This document shows, piece by piece, positions 22,701 to 33,931 of a stretch of DNA of 64,000 bases. A program made the position numbers and the translations under genes. How positions within the stretch are numbered: position 1 is the first letter of the stretch; each line of letters opens with the position of its first letter. The notes beneath the pieces were generated by a model. The model saw only the letters and a list, made by a program, of their open reading frames with translations, searched no databases and was not told the origin of the DNA. The DNA comes from Chytridium lagenaria (lineage: Eukaryota; Chytridiomycota; Chytridiomycetes; Chytridiales; Chytridiaceae): positions 1 to 64,000 of the forward strand of contig JAHLKC010000114.1 of the NCBI GenBank assembly GCA_025449115.1, read 5' to 3'.

Positions 22701-23011
22701 AAAGTTCCCTGCTTTTATACGAAAAAAGATAGAAAACCTCTTTAAATAAATTAACATAAAATAACGGAAGTCAACTGAAAGACTGTCAGGCAGATAAGGG
22801 TTATGCTAATATATGAAATGTTTTGACGCGTCGGAACACATAAATACTGTTTATTCAAGAGTTAGTATTAGCTTTTTGTGACACATCCATCTCTACATAT
22901 CCTGTTGTTCAAAGGTGGTTTGAAAACAATTGCTATACTGTTACGAAAAGAAGGCGTTAACCCATCAGTCACTCCTTTTCACTTTATTAAAATTTCTAGG
23001 CATATTGAGGG

Positions 23012-23092
23012 CGGAATAATTCTATACTTTGGGTACTACCCTATTCATCATAGGATAATTCTATACTTTGGGTACTACCCTATTCATCATAG
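23012..23092. repeat. Perfect 39-40 bp direct duplication
   Basis: The segment ATAATTCTATACTTTGGGTA continuing through CTACCCTATTCATCATAGG occurs twice back to back. The rest of 22.7-24.3 kb is AT-rich with GGGTAGT-like words and shows no gene. Confidence 0.85.
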
Positions 23093-24313
23093 GATTTACC
23101 TCACAACATCACGCTGGTTCCTAATGAGCTGCGGGTAGAACAAGAAACATGGAAGCTACCTAATTTTACAAGGTAGTACCTGCATTTTTACAAGAAACTC
23201 CCGGCAGTGCAACGGTAGTTCCAAATACTTCGGCAATATTACTGTACTGTTTTTGGTTAAACTGAGAGTTTTGTTATCCCTGTGGTATGATTGTAAGACT
23301 GTAATCATGTCAAATAAATAAAGGTTGCGGGAAAAATAATATCTGTTAATAATAGTATAAAGTCATCTTTGCTTTCACTACGCGCTATTGGGGATATGAA
23401 GGAATACATGGGTATTCACGTATTTTAAAAACTTACATAATAACAGTGTTATGGGATGTACAAACACTCAAAATCACGATCGCATTGACACACAGACATT
23501 ATTCCAATAGCATGTACAACAGTAAACTCAAAGTGACATATTTGTGTGATCCTGTACATATATTGTCATGATATGAGCCTCTCAACAGGTAAGCTTAGTT
23601 CTGTTTGCCGTCAACGTGATGGAGACAATGAAGTGTTTCTGTAGCTAGTGCCTTGTGGCTATGACAATCTTAGGTGGATAAAGGCGCATTGTACCAAGGA
23701 AAGCGGAAATAGGTAGTGAATAACAGAGTATAATTTTAGTCTCCATCCTGTGTAATGATGGCTTAATCCATCCCCTCAGCCCCACGTGACCCGCTCCCCA
23801 TTCCCATCTCCCCATCCGGTCAGGTAAGCGTGTCAATCACTGTCCCATGTAATGACAGACGCTTACCATATAGATGAGAATAACAATGTTTATTTATCTA
23901 GGGTAGTACACTAAACAAAATAGGGTACTTGTGCATGTGTCACGGTAGTTATTAATCAATGATTGGGTTTTTGTTTTATACTATACAATACAACATCTAC
24001 CCTATAACTACCCATAACTACCCTGATATCACAATTTGGGGTGCTGGTTACAACTACAGTGCCTTATTTCAAGGTGTTTACTGGCCCGTGGTGACAAAAG
24101 ACGCGAATTTAAAACGAAAACATATAAAGAAGTAGTGGTCGACAAAGGAAAACAGATGAGAAAAAAAAAGGAAAAGAAAAAGAAACTAGTTTGACGGTTC
24201 CAGAATACGAACTCCTGGACCAAGAATATCAGGATTGTCACGAATCTTGTGCACAAATTCGTCGTCGTAAGGTACCCAAATATTAAAGACCGGCGAATGA
24301 TTAAGCCATTTGA

Positions 24314-25430
24314 CTAGGACTTGCCGAGAACGTTTTGGCGGCGAGTGGGAGCGGTCAATGAGTGTGCGGTAGGCCAGAATTTGTTCAACAACACGTTCAC
24401 CGATGGGTAAGGCGTCCAGAGGATGTGGGCCGTAATGGTCATAGAAGTACTGGCGGAGTTTTTCAGGATGAAATACCGGATGAACGTCCCAGCCAGCAGG
24501 GAGATCCAGCTGGTACGAGGTGCCAAGTTTTTCAAGGATTTTGTAGGGTCCGTGTAAGCAGGTCCGAGCTTGGAGGGTGGTTGTTCTGCAAGATTTGGGG
24601 GCCTGAAGTTCTTAGTGGACAGGAGGACAAGATCGCCAACCCGGAAAGGATCATCCAAGCGCCGTTTGTTGGCGTTGGCGGCTTGAGTGTCCTGTCTCTC
24701 CCGAACCATATTTTTGGCTTGAACGTATAAGTCCTTCCAGCCTCTGACGTCGTGATGATCTTGAAATCCGAGGCCAATGTCAAGAAGTCCAGTGGGATTT
24801 CGACCGTATCTAGCATGAAGGGCGTGTATCCGGTGGAGAGTTTACTGAGTCGTTGATGGCGTGCTCTACAATGTGAATTGCATCATCCCAGTTGTCTTGA
24901 TGGTGATTAGCGAAATATCGAAGAGCCTGAATGATCCACTGGTTCTTGTTTCAGTTTGACCGTCGGTTTGTGGATGGTAAGAAGTTGACAGATTATGTGT
25001 GATGCGGAGAGATTGATGAGAGCTTTCCAGAAACGATCAATGAAGCGCGAATCCCTGTCTGTGATGATTTTCTTAGGGAGTCCATGATAGCGCCATATGA
25101 CTTGTTCAAAGCTCTTGGCAACGTCTTCTGCCTTAAACGGGGCCTTAGTAGGGATTGCGTGGACTCTCTTGGTTGCTGAATCCACGATAACGAGGAGGTG
25201 GTCGTGCTTGCGCCGTGTCTTGGTAGCGAGACGAAATCCATGGAAATGGTATCCCACCGTTGAAGAGGAACCTCGTGTGGTTTGAGTAGCCCAAATGGTA
25301 GGTGCCTGCTGCCTTGAACCGCTGGCACGCGTCACAAGTCCGCACGTACCGAATGACATCTTTGTGAGTTGGCCAGTGGTAAAAGCACGAGATCTTTCAA
25401 CCGTCTTTCCCAGTTTTGTGTGAATGGTAG
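24314..25430 (-). pseudogene. Ty3/gypsy integrase
   Basis: Zinc-binding end VRTCDACQRFK (about 25340), core RWDTISMDFVSLPR (about 25260), HDHLLVIVDSATKRVHAIPT (about 25190), HGLPKKIITDRDSRFIDRFW (about 25060) giving the DDE-type D and D residues, and a C-terminal FRVGDLVLLSTKNF (about 24640). Frames alternate, showing indels. No chromodomain recognised. Confidence 0.8.
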
Positions 25431-25699
25431 GGACCGTCGTCGGAGCGCGTTGAATGACGGTCCGCGGATTGGAGTGGGGACGTAAAGACGGAAATGTCGA
25501 TCACTTCATAGTACAAAAGTCCACCTGAAAGTTGGTAACAATTGACCTTTTGTCGAAGTTCCTTTGTACCGGCGTGGATTGAAGTTTTCCTTGGGTTGAT
25601 GTTGTCGTCAAGATATTCTTCCAGGGTGTTGAAAAGTTCATCTCTACCAAGTTCCTCCTTGATGCGGTCCAACAGATCGTCGTCAATTTGTACAATGGC

Positions 25700-27198
25700 G
25701 TTAAGGTGAGTGAAGAAGTACTTGTGCCGACGTCTTTGGAGTGAGGCGTCTTGATAGAGCATCCGCAACCGTGTTCCAGTCACCAGGCATCCACTGAATT
25801 TCGAAGTCAAAGGAAAGAATGTCGGCGAGCCATCGATGATGAACCGGCGGAGTTTTGTTTGATCCAGAAGGTGTTGAAGAGAACGGTGATCGGTGAAGAC
25901 TTTGACTTCTCGACCAACAAGGTAGTGTCTATGAGTCTTGAGAGCTTCAACCAAGGCAAAGATTTCTCCCATATATGGATGGTACTTGCGTTGAACTTGT
26001 TGCACTTGCTGGATGCATAGGAACTGGGTGATCAATACCGTCGGCGCTGGTTGGGCAACGTAACTACCAATGGCTCTTTCAGACCAGTCAGTATACAAGT
26101 GTACTGGTTTATCGGGTCGAAAAGGTAAGTTCTGCAGGATTGGCGAGAGCTTTTTGATCTTGTAAAATGTTTCTTGGTTTTCTTGGGTCCACTTGAAAGG
26201 TGCGGGTTTCTTCTTGGTACAGATCCTTGAAGAAGATCCGAAAGAGGTGCCACAAGAGATGCATGCTTGGCAATGAAGCGATGAATGGTGTTTGCCAAGC
26301 CTAGGAAAGACCGAAGAGAGTCCAAGATGTTGGCGTTTCGAAATCCACAATGGCTTGAACCCGAGATGGGAGGACGCGGAGTCGATTTTCCGAGATGTGA
26401 AACCCAAGGTATTCAAGCTCCTTTTGAAAGAAGGCACATTTGCTGAGTCGTGCGTGCAGACCATGTTCTTGGAGTCGATGGAGCACGCGACGGAGGTGTT
26501 CTTCATGTTCCTGTTTGTACTTGAAAAGACCAGGATGTCGTCCATGTAAGCAATGAGAAAATCGTCGACGAAGTCCTTGAAGATTGAGTTCACCATTTGT
26601 TGAATGTTGCAGGCGCATTAGCGAGTCCGAAAGGCTGACAACCCATTTCAAAATGACCATACTTGGTGCGGAAAGCTGTCTTATGTCGATCTTGCTCAGC
26701 AATTCCGAATTTGGTGGTATCCTGACGCGAGATCCAGTTTCGAGAAGTACTTGGCGTTCTTTAGGCGGTCGAGATTTCCACAATGTTGGGGAGAGCCGTT
26801 CGGTTTTGATGGTATTCTGGTTGAGGAGTCGGTAGTCAATGGACCAGTCGCATTTTCCCAGCATGGTAGACGTAGAAACTGGGGCGCCATATCTGAGATG
26901 GATTCCTGAATCCGTCCTTCGAGACGTAGGAAGTCGAGTTCTTTTTTCATGCTTTGAAGTTCCGTTTCACTCATTGGGTAGATTGGCCGGTGAGAGGTTT
27001 TGCCGAAGGGTCTATTAGTTGATTCGATGATCCATTGACGAGCAGGTGGAGTACGGTGTAAGGAGTGAAGACTTTACCGAATTCTTCAACGAGTGCTTGA
27101 ACCTCTGGTGGAAGATTCTCCTTGATTTTGGCGTCAAGTTCGTTGGAGTCAACCGTAGTTTTAATCTGAACTTCTGTGTTTTTTGCAAGTGAGTTCAA
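25700..27198 (-). pseudogene. Ty3/gypsy reverse transcriptase and RNase H
   Basis: Visible blocks in order: LPPEVQALVEEFGKVFTP (27100), WSIDYRLLNQNTIKTERL (26845), [13 protein letters not shown] (26700), the catalytic YMDDILVFS (about 26545), FLGLANTIHRFIAKHASLVA (26290), the RNase H TDWSERAIGSYV (about 26070) and VFTDHRSLQHLL (about 25890). These are classic gypsy-type blocks. They fall in several frames, so the ORF is broken. Confidence 0.85.
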
Positions 27199-27203
27199 AG
27201 AAA

Positions 27204-27542
27204 CTATCTGACCTGAGGGTTTCTTCCACAGAAGTCCAACCTCAGTCCAGGCTTGCGGAGAGCGCGACGGAGGGAGCTGGCGGTTTCACAGATATTGATT
27301 TGAACGGAATTGATATTACCGAGATTGAGTTTTGTTGGCGTAGAGGAGTCCAGACGCGTATTTTCACGAAGAGGGCTGTTTCTTGCCACGAGAGTGTGCG
27401 TACCGAACTTGACTGTTTTGTTGACCCAATCAATGGTTGGATTGTGTCGCTCTAGCCAGTCCATGCCGAGAATGATGTCATATTCGATGTCGGCGGCGAT
27501 TAAGTCAACTTTGTCCGAGAAGTTGTTAATCTGAATGTCCAA
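27204..27542 (-). pseudogene. Ty3/gypsy aspartic protease segment
   Basis: Retroviral-type protease C-terminal motif DIILGMDWLERHNPTIDW (about 27430-27490) in a readable frame; the catalytic D-[ST]-G lies further upstream in a different frame (IPARIPRIASLL region in shadow), consistent with frame decay. Continues downstream into the linker to the reverse transcriptase. Confidence 0.65.
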
Positions 27543-28035
27543 GCCTTATGGAGGCGTCCCTGCAATGGTGCTTGGTTTTTGCTGCTAGCGAAATTTGAAG
27601 AATGTCGTTGGATGAAGGTTTTGAACGAAGTTTCTTTGCGAGAGAAGACTTGCAATACGAGGGATCCGCGCCGGGATCGAGTAAGAGCTCGGCCTCTTGA
27701 CCTCGTATCTGTACGTCAAAAACAAGTAAGCGTGTTGGAACGGGTTGTTTACCGATATGATAGAGCTTAAGTTGGTAGATGCTCCGTGGAGATGCCTTAG
27801 GTGTAGGTACATTGTAGGCGAGACCGAAAGATGTTGAGTTTTTGCTGAATCCTGGAGGTCGAATTTGTCCAGGTTGAACGGGATGAACGGGATATTCCGA
27901 AACCGAGGGTGATGAGGCCGTTGAAGCAGATGAGGGCTGTGAATGGAATCGTCCGCTCCTGGCGATCCATTCATGTTGGCGCGCTCCATCCCACGCGTGT
28001 CCGAACGTGGGAGAGCGCGCAACGCCGAAGTTGTA

Positions 28036-29227
28036 TTAAGCAGTCTGAGAGCCCGAGCTTTTCGAGCTTCCCATCCGCTTCGACGTTGTTGAGTTTTCCA
28101 GATGATTGATGCGGGCGTTTTCCAGGTGCGTTGCAGTCGTTAAGGACATGATCTTTGGCTCTACAATAAACGCACCATCCTTCTTCCAGTACTCAGCGCG
28201 TTGGTCCTTTGTGAGTTTTTCGAGTTTCTTAGTGCCGATCTCCATGGGTGTCGGTCCCTGATCCTGATCCTGATCCAGAAGATGGCGTTCCTGACCCTCG
28301 CGACTGAGTGTTGTTGTTCTGATGCTTCCGAAAGGGCCGAAAGGAATGGTTGGAGTCTTTCTTATGATGGTTGTCAGATTCCTTTCCTTTCTCTTCTTTT
28401 TGCCCTTGTGGTATTTGTCGAGGCGCTCCGTTTCCGTTTGCAGCGCCTTCAAATTATCTTTGATGTCGAAAAGTTCCTTCTCCATGCAAGTTCGTTTGAC
28501 AGACCCCGTCGGTACCTGATGCAGAGGTATTGCGGCGGGAACTCCACGTTTTCCGCACGAATTGCTTGGAGAAGGTCTTCGAATTTCTGAGTGTAATCTA
28601 CCGCCGAGCCTGACTGTTTAAGGTCCTCGAGCGCGTGAATTGCTTCCTGAAGGCTGAGAGGTGACGAAAACTTCGTTTGAATCCAGGTACTGAATTGAGC
28701 AAAAGTCCAGTTTTCGCGTTCGGTTTTGGATTCCGCGTGCCAAGCCGTCAACGCGTGATCTTGCAAACCCGACTGGAGCCATTGAACGTATGTACGATGA
28801 TTAGTGTACCGTGGAGTTTCCCCGTCACCAAGAAAGTCGTGAGTTGAACACTGCGTTTCACAATCCTTGAGGTAATTGGTGATGATGGCCTGGGCCTTGA
28901 CCGTTGGAAGGTCCTTCGTATTTCCTTGAACGTTGGGGGCCTCATGGATGGAATCTTGAACATGGGGAGTCGACCTTGAGAAGACGCGTTTTGGTGTAAG
29001 AGCTGTTGCTGTAATGCCTGGATGACTTGAGCAAGTTGAGTCATGGCTTGAGCTTGCTGAGTGGAGGCGTTGTGAGTTCCAGCGGCTTGGGCGGCAGCAA
29101 AGTTATTGGCTTGTTGATCGCGTTCCAGGATTTGCTGTCGAAGATTCACAACTTCTTGAAGGAGTTGCTCACGGTCTTCCAATTGGGCTTGAATGGCCTG
29201 AAGGTCGTCCGGCGTGAAGGTGTTCAT
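28036..29227 (-). pseudogene. Ty3/gypsy Gag with zinc knuckle
   Basis: MNTFTPDDLQAIQAQLEDRE opens a coiled-coil, Gln-rich N-terminus. A capsid-like segment (TQKFEDLLQAIRAENVEFPP, about 28560) follows in another frame. A CX2CX4HX4C zinc knuckle (CVYCRAKDHVLNDC) is encoded at about 28130-28175, again in a shifted frame. At least two one-base shifts separate these parts. Confidence 0.8.
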
Positions 29228-29629
29228 GATGAAGAGTTCTTAAAAAGACCGAAGGAAAGAAACGATGATGGAAGTGCTACCAAATATCACAGAGAGTGTC
29301 CAGAAGTTGGCGAAGTCCCCGTGGTATCCTCAATGACTATTTAATGCCAAAGGGGACGAGACAGAAAAGGTAAAGAGTTTAGTCGAACCAGTTTATGTAT
29401 TGAAAGAAAAGGAAGTTGGAAGTGAATGGTTAACAAAGAAAGCAGACCGGGGTTTTTAAAGGAACAACCGCGGGGTTAAAGGATAGGGATGAAACTGTAA
29501 ATAAACAAAACAATAAACTGAAACGTAAACAAAACAAACGGTAAAGGTAACACGAAATGTAAGACAAACAAATGACGTAATACGAAAAGACAATGAGCGG
29601 AAAAATCCGTGATAATAAATATCATCGAA

Positions 29630-29699
29630 GCGTCGATAGTTAAGTGGTATAATAAGCGCCTTCCAAGCACTAGTGCGGGTTCGATTCCCGGTCGACGCA
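29630..29699 (+). tRNA. tRNA-Gly(TCC)
   Basis: Acceptor arms GCGTCGA/TCGACGC pair perfectly; D-arm with AGTGGTATAAT, anticodon loop CTTCCAA, and B box GGTTCGATTCC. A run of six T at 29701 ends transcription. It stands just upstream of the Ty3 element's 5' side. Confidence 0.93.
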
Positions 29700-29709
29700 C
29701 TTTTTTGGG

Positions 29710-31430
29710 TATGTGGTTTACGGCAGCACTTAAGTTTCTAATTCTTTTAGAATTTCTCTCGAAATATAATACATGGTCTCTGGTATATTTTTAGTTCTTA
29801 AAAGGTAATACTAGCTTTCTGATTAAATCACGAAATCATAATTTTTTTAATTACACTAATTTACCGTATTCTTATTAAAAGCAACACAACCGACACAAGG
29901 TGAGGTAAGAGAAACAAAGCACTCGCATAATCAAGAGAAACAAAGCAGTCGCATAATCAGCGAAAAGCTGACGGGCAACGGCTTGCTGAATGGGAAAATA
30001 AACACGACATAGAAAACAACATGCAAGGAATAACACTGCCAATAGGTGTAAATAGAGGCTGCAGCAAGCCCTAAAATGACAGAAAGATTTACAACCTGAA
30101 GGGATACAGGCAGTACCGTGTAAACAAGAAGTAACATCATAGTTGAACATTTAGCAGTCTTGTATAGTTATTGCATAACCTCACCAAGAGGCATAAACGC
30201 GTCATGTTTATTATAGTTGTTAAGCTTAGTTTATGTCTCCTTTATCCCACATTCTGTTGTTTTCCTCCAGTAGTTTTAATAGTTTTCCGCATATTAATTA
30301 GAGAAAGAGGTTTTTATATATGAAGTGGTCACTGCGTCGATGCACGTGGTTGAAATGTGAGTTATTTATTCTACTATGTTGATAGTTGCTATTTATTTTT
30401 GTTTTTGAGTTTATAATAAAAAAAAGAAAGTTGAACAGATTTTCGTCCATGCTCTGAAGACCTGGACTAAGCCCATTGCACACCCCAGGCTTGGCCGCTT
30501 AGGGTCAGTGCTATCTCTTCCAGTATCAATAGTCAATATTGTTCTTATGAGTTTTACTAGCCGGCTCTCAGGTAAGCGCGCGGTAACGGATTTGAGCGGG
30601 TTTTAAGTTAGTTAGTTAGTTAGTGTTAATGTTTAGAGAGATTGCGCGATAGATATTGCAGAGAGTACAGGATTGAACTGATACTTCCACTTGGAGGGGG
30701 AAAGTGATCCCTTTTTATAGTCATTTTTAAGAAAGTCCTCTGGGAACTTAAAGTGCACTTCTCACTCAGAGCTGAGAATTGATGGGATATTTCCTATTAA
30801 AGTACAAAAGAAAAGAAACTAATAAAGTAAAATACACGGCGAGCAAGTGCTCCTGGTCAAGGCAGGTTAAACCTACCTTATTCGTTTTAATTGTTTAATC
30901 GTTTAAATGGAGTTATTTTAGTAGAGTTGATAGAATGTATTCAAAGTGATTATCAAACAAACAGGGGAACATACTCCTTTTATACGCAAACAACGCGTCT
31001 TTCTAGTTTCCCTCCACCCTTCCATTAGACGTGCACTTTCCCTTAACCCTTTCCCTATTTCCTTCTATCAACTCTTCCAACTTCCCTTCTTCTGCTCTGC
31101 GAGGCTATGCAAGGTAATAGTCCTCGGCACCCATTAAACAAACCACTAAACAAAAACATGATAACGAAATAAACAAGGTTATAAAGAATCTTCCAAATAT
31201 CTTCTCGTCGGTGCCCTTTTCCCTCTGCTAAGTCCCTCGTATTGCCAGAAATACTTTGGGAGGTCACGCAGGGAAGTACACACCGAACGGGAAAGATAAA
31301 GGGTAAGACAAACTGAGTACAAACAAATAAACAGAATTGTCTAACAAAAATAAACAAATAACAATGAACTTTAAAATTTCCATATAACGCCTTTTGGTGG
31401 CGCTTCTCAGCTTCTCTCGCTTCTCACGGT
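29710..31430. other. No gene recognised
   Basis: AT-rich sequence with small frames only. A GTTAGTTAGTTAGTTAG run lies near 30610 and CATAATCAAGAGAAACAAAGC is duplicated near 29930-29955. Nothing else supported. Confidence 0.5.
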
Positions 31431-31479
31431 GGCTGTGACATATGCTGACATATGTCCTTACACATGATAAACATGTGTA

Positions 31480-31705
31480 AGAGCCCGGGGGTCTGCCGCA
31501 GGGTCTATCCCAGGGTGCGGAAAACACCAGAAAGACGCCCCAGGGTTCAGGACCCTGGGGAGGTGATTCAGGGTGCTTGGAGCGACGTCCCCTGGGGAGC
31601 GGGACCCTGGGGAACGGGACCCTGTGGAGCAGGACCCTGGGGAGCGGGACCCTGGGGAGCGGGACCCTGACGCGCTGACCCAAGGGTGTGGGACCCTGGG
31701 GTGTA
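31480..31705. repeat. GGGACCCTGGGGAGC minisatellite
   Basis: Eight or more 15-bp units of GGGACCCTGGGGAGC and close variants, GC-rich inside AT-rich surroundings. Each unit holds a CCCTGGGG near-palindrome. Frames through it are repeat artefacts. 31.7-33.15 kb beyond it shows no gene. Confidence 0.88.
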
Positions 31706-33149
31706 ATGACGATAAGATGATAAAGTGTAAAGACCTTATCTATAGTATACATTCTCGTCATTGAGTTAACTTGATCTATCGGCATTCTGCAACGTAGCAA
31801 AACTGCAACACTTAGTCATTTGGCTTACCGCAATAACAAGTTAAGTTTTGCTACAGCGTTAAAGCTGATATGTGATCATGTTAAATAAGAGTCAAACGTG
31901 AATATAGATCTATAACGTGCGACGTAAAGGTCGTCTCTCTGGTTCAGTCAGGTGAACATGTTCGCGGTTGAACATCATGAATCGCAAAGTAAGAGTTTAT
32001 TGAATTGTTATAACGATACAACAGAGATTCAACAGTTAGAGGTTTGAGGGTGGACGTGTCGCTTGACGACTTTTAGTGTTATGTGGAGGGGTACCGCGCT
32101 GGCATTGAAGTTAATGGGGTTTGGGAGAATTTTGGGGTTTTAATTTTGTTTCATTTAGTTGCATTGTTGGATTTACAAATATATCATTTTCTTTGTTTGG
32201 ATGGGTGGGGGCAGAGCTTAGGATAAGTGTGGTGTGGATTTACGCGTTTTGAGGATTTACCTTAGAGAGAGGGAGTCTTGTAGGGGAGCTTTCCTTTGGG
32301 AGAGGCGTGTGCTGTTTTTTTTTAGAAAGGAAAAAAGGGGCGACGGTTCAAAGGAGACGTTGCGGGTGCTTTGTTGTTTTTTTTGGAATTAGTGAGGGTG
32401 AATAAAAACAATTGAAAGTGAGAAGCTCAAGCAAATCATCTATAACAGCAACGGCATTGTGACAACCATAGCGACTGAGGCCGTTTCAACACGTTACAGC
32501 GCCGCCAGTGAGACTACACCTTTAATCAAGACATGAGTCTAAGAAGGCATGAGCCATGGATAGACACCGCTGTTGCATAATTCACTCAAAGGTTTGGGTA
32601 GTATTACCACCTCTGTTCTATTCTCAATGGCCATGACAGCTATCTAGTTGGGGAGAGCGACATGAGCAGGGCTCTAGGTAGACGCGATTGTGATAGAATA
32701 TTGCAAATGGCTTATCGTGGCAAGTATGAGACATGGTACACTTGTTGAAGCCAGATGGAATCCCTTCTTGTAGACTCTTTTCTCCTAGTTGCTTAGACAT
32801 GGTCACTAGGCACTTTCCTTTCTTTATGCCTTTTATTTTTAACAATGTTGAAGACCCCTGGAACTGCATCAACTTAAATCCGTGCTGTCACTAAAGGCAG
32901 AATAGGGTTCCATCCACCAAAAGCGAATCGTGCTTCAACAGTGAAGAAATCTTTTGTGAAGTTATGAAGCAACTCCACTGAACAGGCACAAGCGCATAAG
33001 TACTTGTAATATGTAAACATGACATTTGTGTATTGCACATTGTCACTCTCATCTCGTAATAATGGACATTTGTGTATTGCACGTTGTCTCGTAATAATCT
33101 AACCAACAGATGGAAAAGCACAGTCAAACAAAAAAAATATTGAAGATTT

Positions 33150-33160
33150 TTGTCAAAAAA
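33150..33160 (-). terminator. Pol III terminator ending the tRNA array
   Basis: Minus strand reads TTTTTT immediately after the tRNA-Gly acceptor, with a second T7 about 25 bp further. Spacers inside the array hold no run longer than four T. Confidence 0.7.
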
Positions 33161-33231
33161 TGCATTGGCCGGGAATCGAACCCGGGGCTAACCGATGGCA
33201 ACGGTTAATTTTACCACTAAACCACCAATGC
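33161..33231 (-). tRNA. tRNA-Gly(GCC)
   Basis: Acceptor GCATTGG/CCAATGC, anticodon loop TTGCCAT, B box GGTTCGATTCC. Last gene of the nine-tRNA array in transcription order; followed directly by T6 on the minus strand, the only strong Pol III terminator of the array. Confidence 0.93.
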
Positions 33232-33241
33232 GTGATGAACT

Positions 33242-33315
33242 TGCCTTTAACCAGAGTTGAACTGGTGACCTCCTGCTTACTAGGCAGACGCTCTAACCAA
33301 CTGAGCTATAAAGGC
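33242..33315 (-). tRNA. tRNA-Thr(AGT)
   Basis: Acceptor GCCTTTA/TAAAGGC, A box TAGCTCAGTTGG, anticodon loop CTAGTAA, B box AGTTCAACTCT. 10 bp from tRNA-Gly with no terminator between. Confidence 0.92.
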
Positions 33316-33323
33316 AGTAAAAG

Positions 33324-33396
33324 TGGAGAATCGGGGTATCGATCCCCGTGCCTCTCGCATGCTAAGCGAGCGCTCTACCATTTGAGCTAATTCCCC
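33324..33396 (-). tRNA. tRNA-Ala(AGC)
   Basis: Acceptor GGGGAAT/ATTCTCC, A box TAGCTCAAATGG, anticodon loop TTAGCAT, B box GGATCGATACC. An 8-bp gap containing T4 separates it from tRNA-Thr. Confidence 0.92.
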
Positions 33397-33405
33397 AATT
33401 TAAGC

Positions 33406-33493
33406 TCCCAGTCCGGGAATTGAACCCGGGTCTCGCCCGATCGGTGCAGTTATGCATGACAGGGGCGGATACTAGCCACTATACTAACTGGGA
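33406..33493 (-). tRNA. tRNA-Asp(GTC) with an intron of about 17 nt
   Basis: Acceptor TCCCAGT/ACTGGGA, A box TAGTATAGTGGCTAG, anticodon stem CGCCC/GGGCG. Between the stems are 24 nt instead of 7: CTGTCAT plus an insert of about 17 nt at the canonical position after the anticodon. B box GGTTCAATTCC. Confidence 0.9.
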
Positions 33494-33504
33494 TGGAGAT
33501 GAAA

Positions 33505-33577
33505 CGCCCAACGTGGGGGTCGAACCCACAACCTTCAGATTAAGAGTCTGACGCTCTACCGATTGAGCTAGCCGGGC
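33505..33577 (-). tRNA. tRNA-Lys(CTT)
   Basis: Acceptor GCCCGGC/GTTGGGC, A box TAGCTCAATCGG, anticodon loop CTCTTAA, B box GGTTCGACCCC. 11 bp from tRNA-Asp. Confidence 0.93.
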
Positions 33578-33590
33578 TGTTGAGGAGAAA

Positions 33591-33664
33591 TGCTCCGCAC
33601 AGGGATCGAACCTGTGACCTTGGCGTTATTAGCACCACGCTCTAACCAACTGAGCTAGCGGAGC
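33591..33664 (-). tRNA. tRNA-Ile(AAT)
   Basis: Acceptor GCTCCGC/GCGGAGC, A box TAGCTCAGTTGG, anticodon loop CTAATAA, B box GGTTCGATCCC. 13 bp from tRNA-Lys. Confidence 0.93.
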
Positions 33665-33682
33665 ATAGACATTTAAGGGGAA

Positions 33683-33756
33683 TGGTTGCGTCCAGGATCG
33701 AACTGGAGACCTTCTGTGTGTTAGACAGATGTGATAACCGACTACACCACGCGACC
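33683..33756 (-). tRNA. tRNA-Val(AAC)
   Basis: Acceptor GGTCGCG/CGCAACC with one mismatch or wobble, A box TGGTGTAGTCGG, anticodon loop CTAACAC, B box AGTTCGATCCT. 18 bp from tRNA-Ile. Confidence 0.92.
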
Positions 33757-33776
33757 AATTTAGAGTATGAACTCCT

Positions 33777-33850
33777 CGCTCCTGCGTGGACTCGAACCAC
33801 GAACCTTGACGTTAACAGCGTCACGCGCTAACCAGTTGCGCCACAGAAGC
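33777..33850 (-). tRNA. tRNA-Asn(GTT)
   Basis: Acceptor GCTTCTG/CAGGAGC, A box TGGCGCAACTGG, anticodon loop CTGTTAA, B box GGTTCGAGTCC. 20 bp from tRNA-Val. Confidence 0.92.
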
Positions 33851-33858
33851 TGGAGAAT

Positions 33859-33931
33859 TGCCGCCTCTCGGGATCGAACCGAGTACCTTAGCATCTTCAG
33901 TGCTACGCTCTCCCAGGTGAGCTAAGGCGGC
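33859..33931 (-). tRNA. tRNA-Phe(GAA)
   Basis: Acceptor GCCGCCT/AGGCGGC, A box TAGCTCACCTGG, anticodon loop CTGAAGA, B box GGTTCGATCCC. First gene of the array in transcription order; upstream lies a run of nine A on the plus strand. Confidence 0.93.

Larger units (their letters stand above)
24300..29227 (-). mobile_element. Ty3/gypsy-type LTR retrotransposon, decayed
   Basis: Minus-strand Gag, protease, reverse transcriptase, RNase H and integrase segments occur in Ty3/gypsy order. Gag begins at 29227 and the integrase C-terminal part ends near 24314. Frames change many times by one base and several stops occur, so the copy is very probably inactive. I could not see matching LTRs: the about 400 bp before gag (29230-29625, with TTTAAAAA promoter-like sequence) has no obvious repeat at 23.9-24.3 kb. 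The element's 5' side lies close to a tRNA-Gly gene at 29630, a location typical for Ty3-like insertions. Confidence 0.85.

Noticed and set aside
23900..29625. Long terminal repeats of the Ty3 element
   Set aside because: I compared the 400 bp before gag with 23.9-24.3 kb and saw no matching terminal sequence, so no LTR is annotated.
31264..31800. 178-codon minus frame and plus frames over GGGACCCTGGGG repeats
   Set aside because: Most of the length is the minisatellite; the Pro/Arg/Val pattern is its translation.
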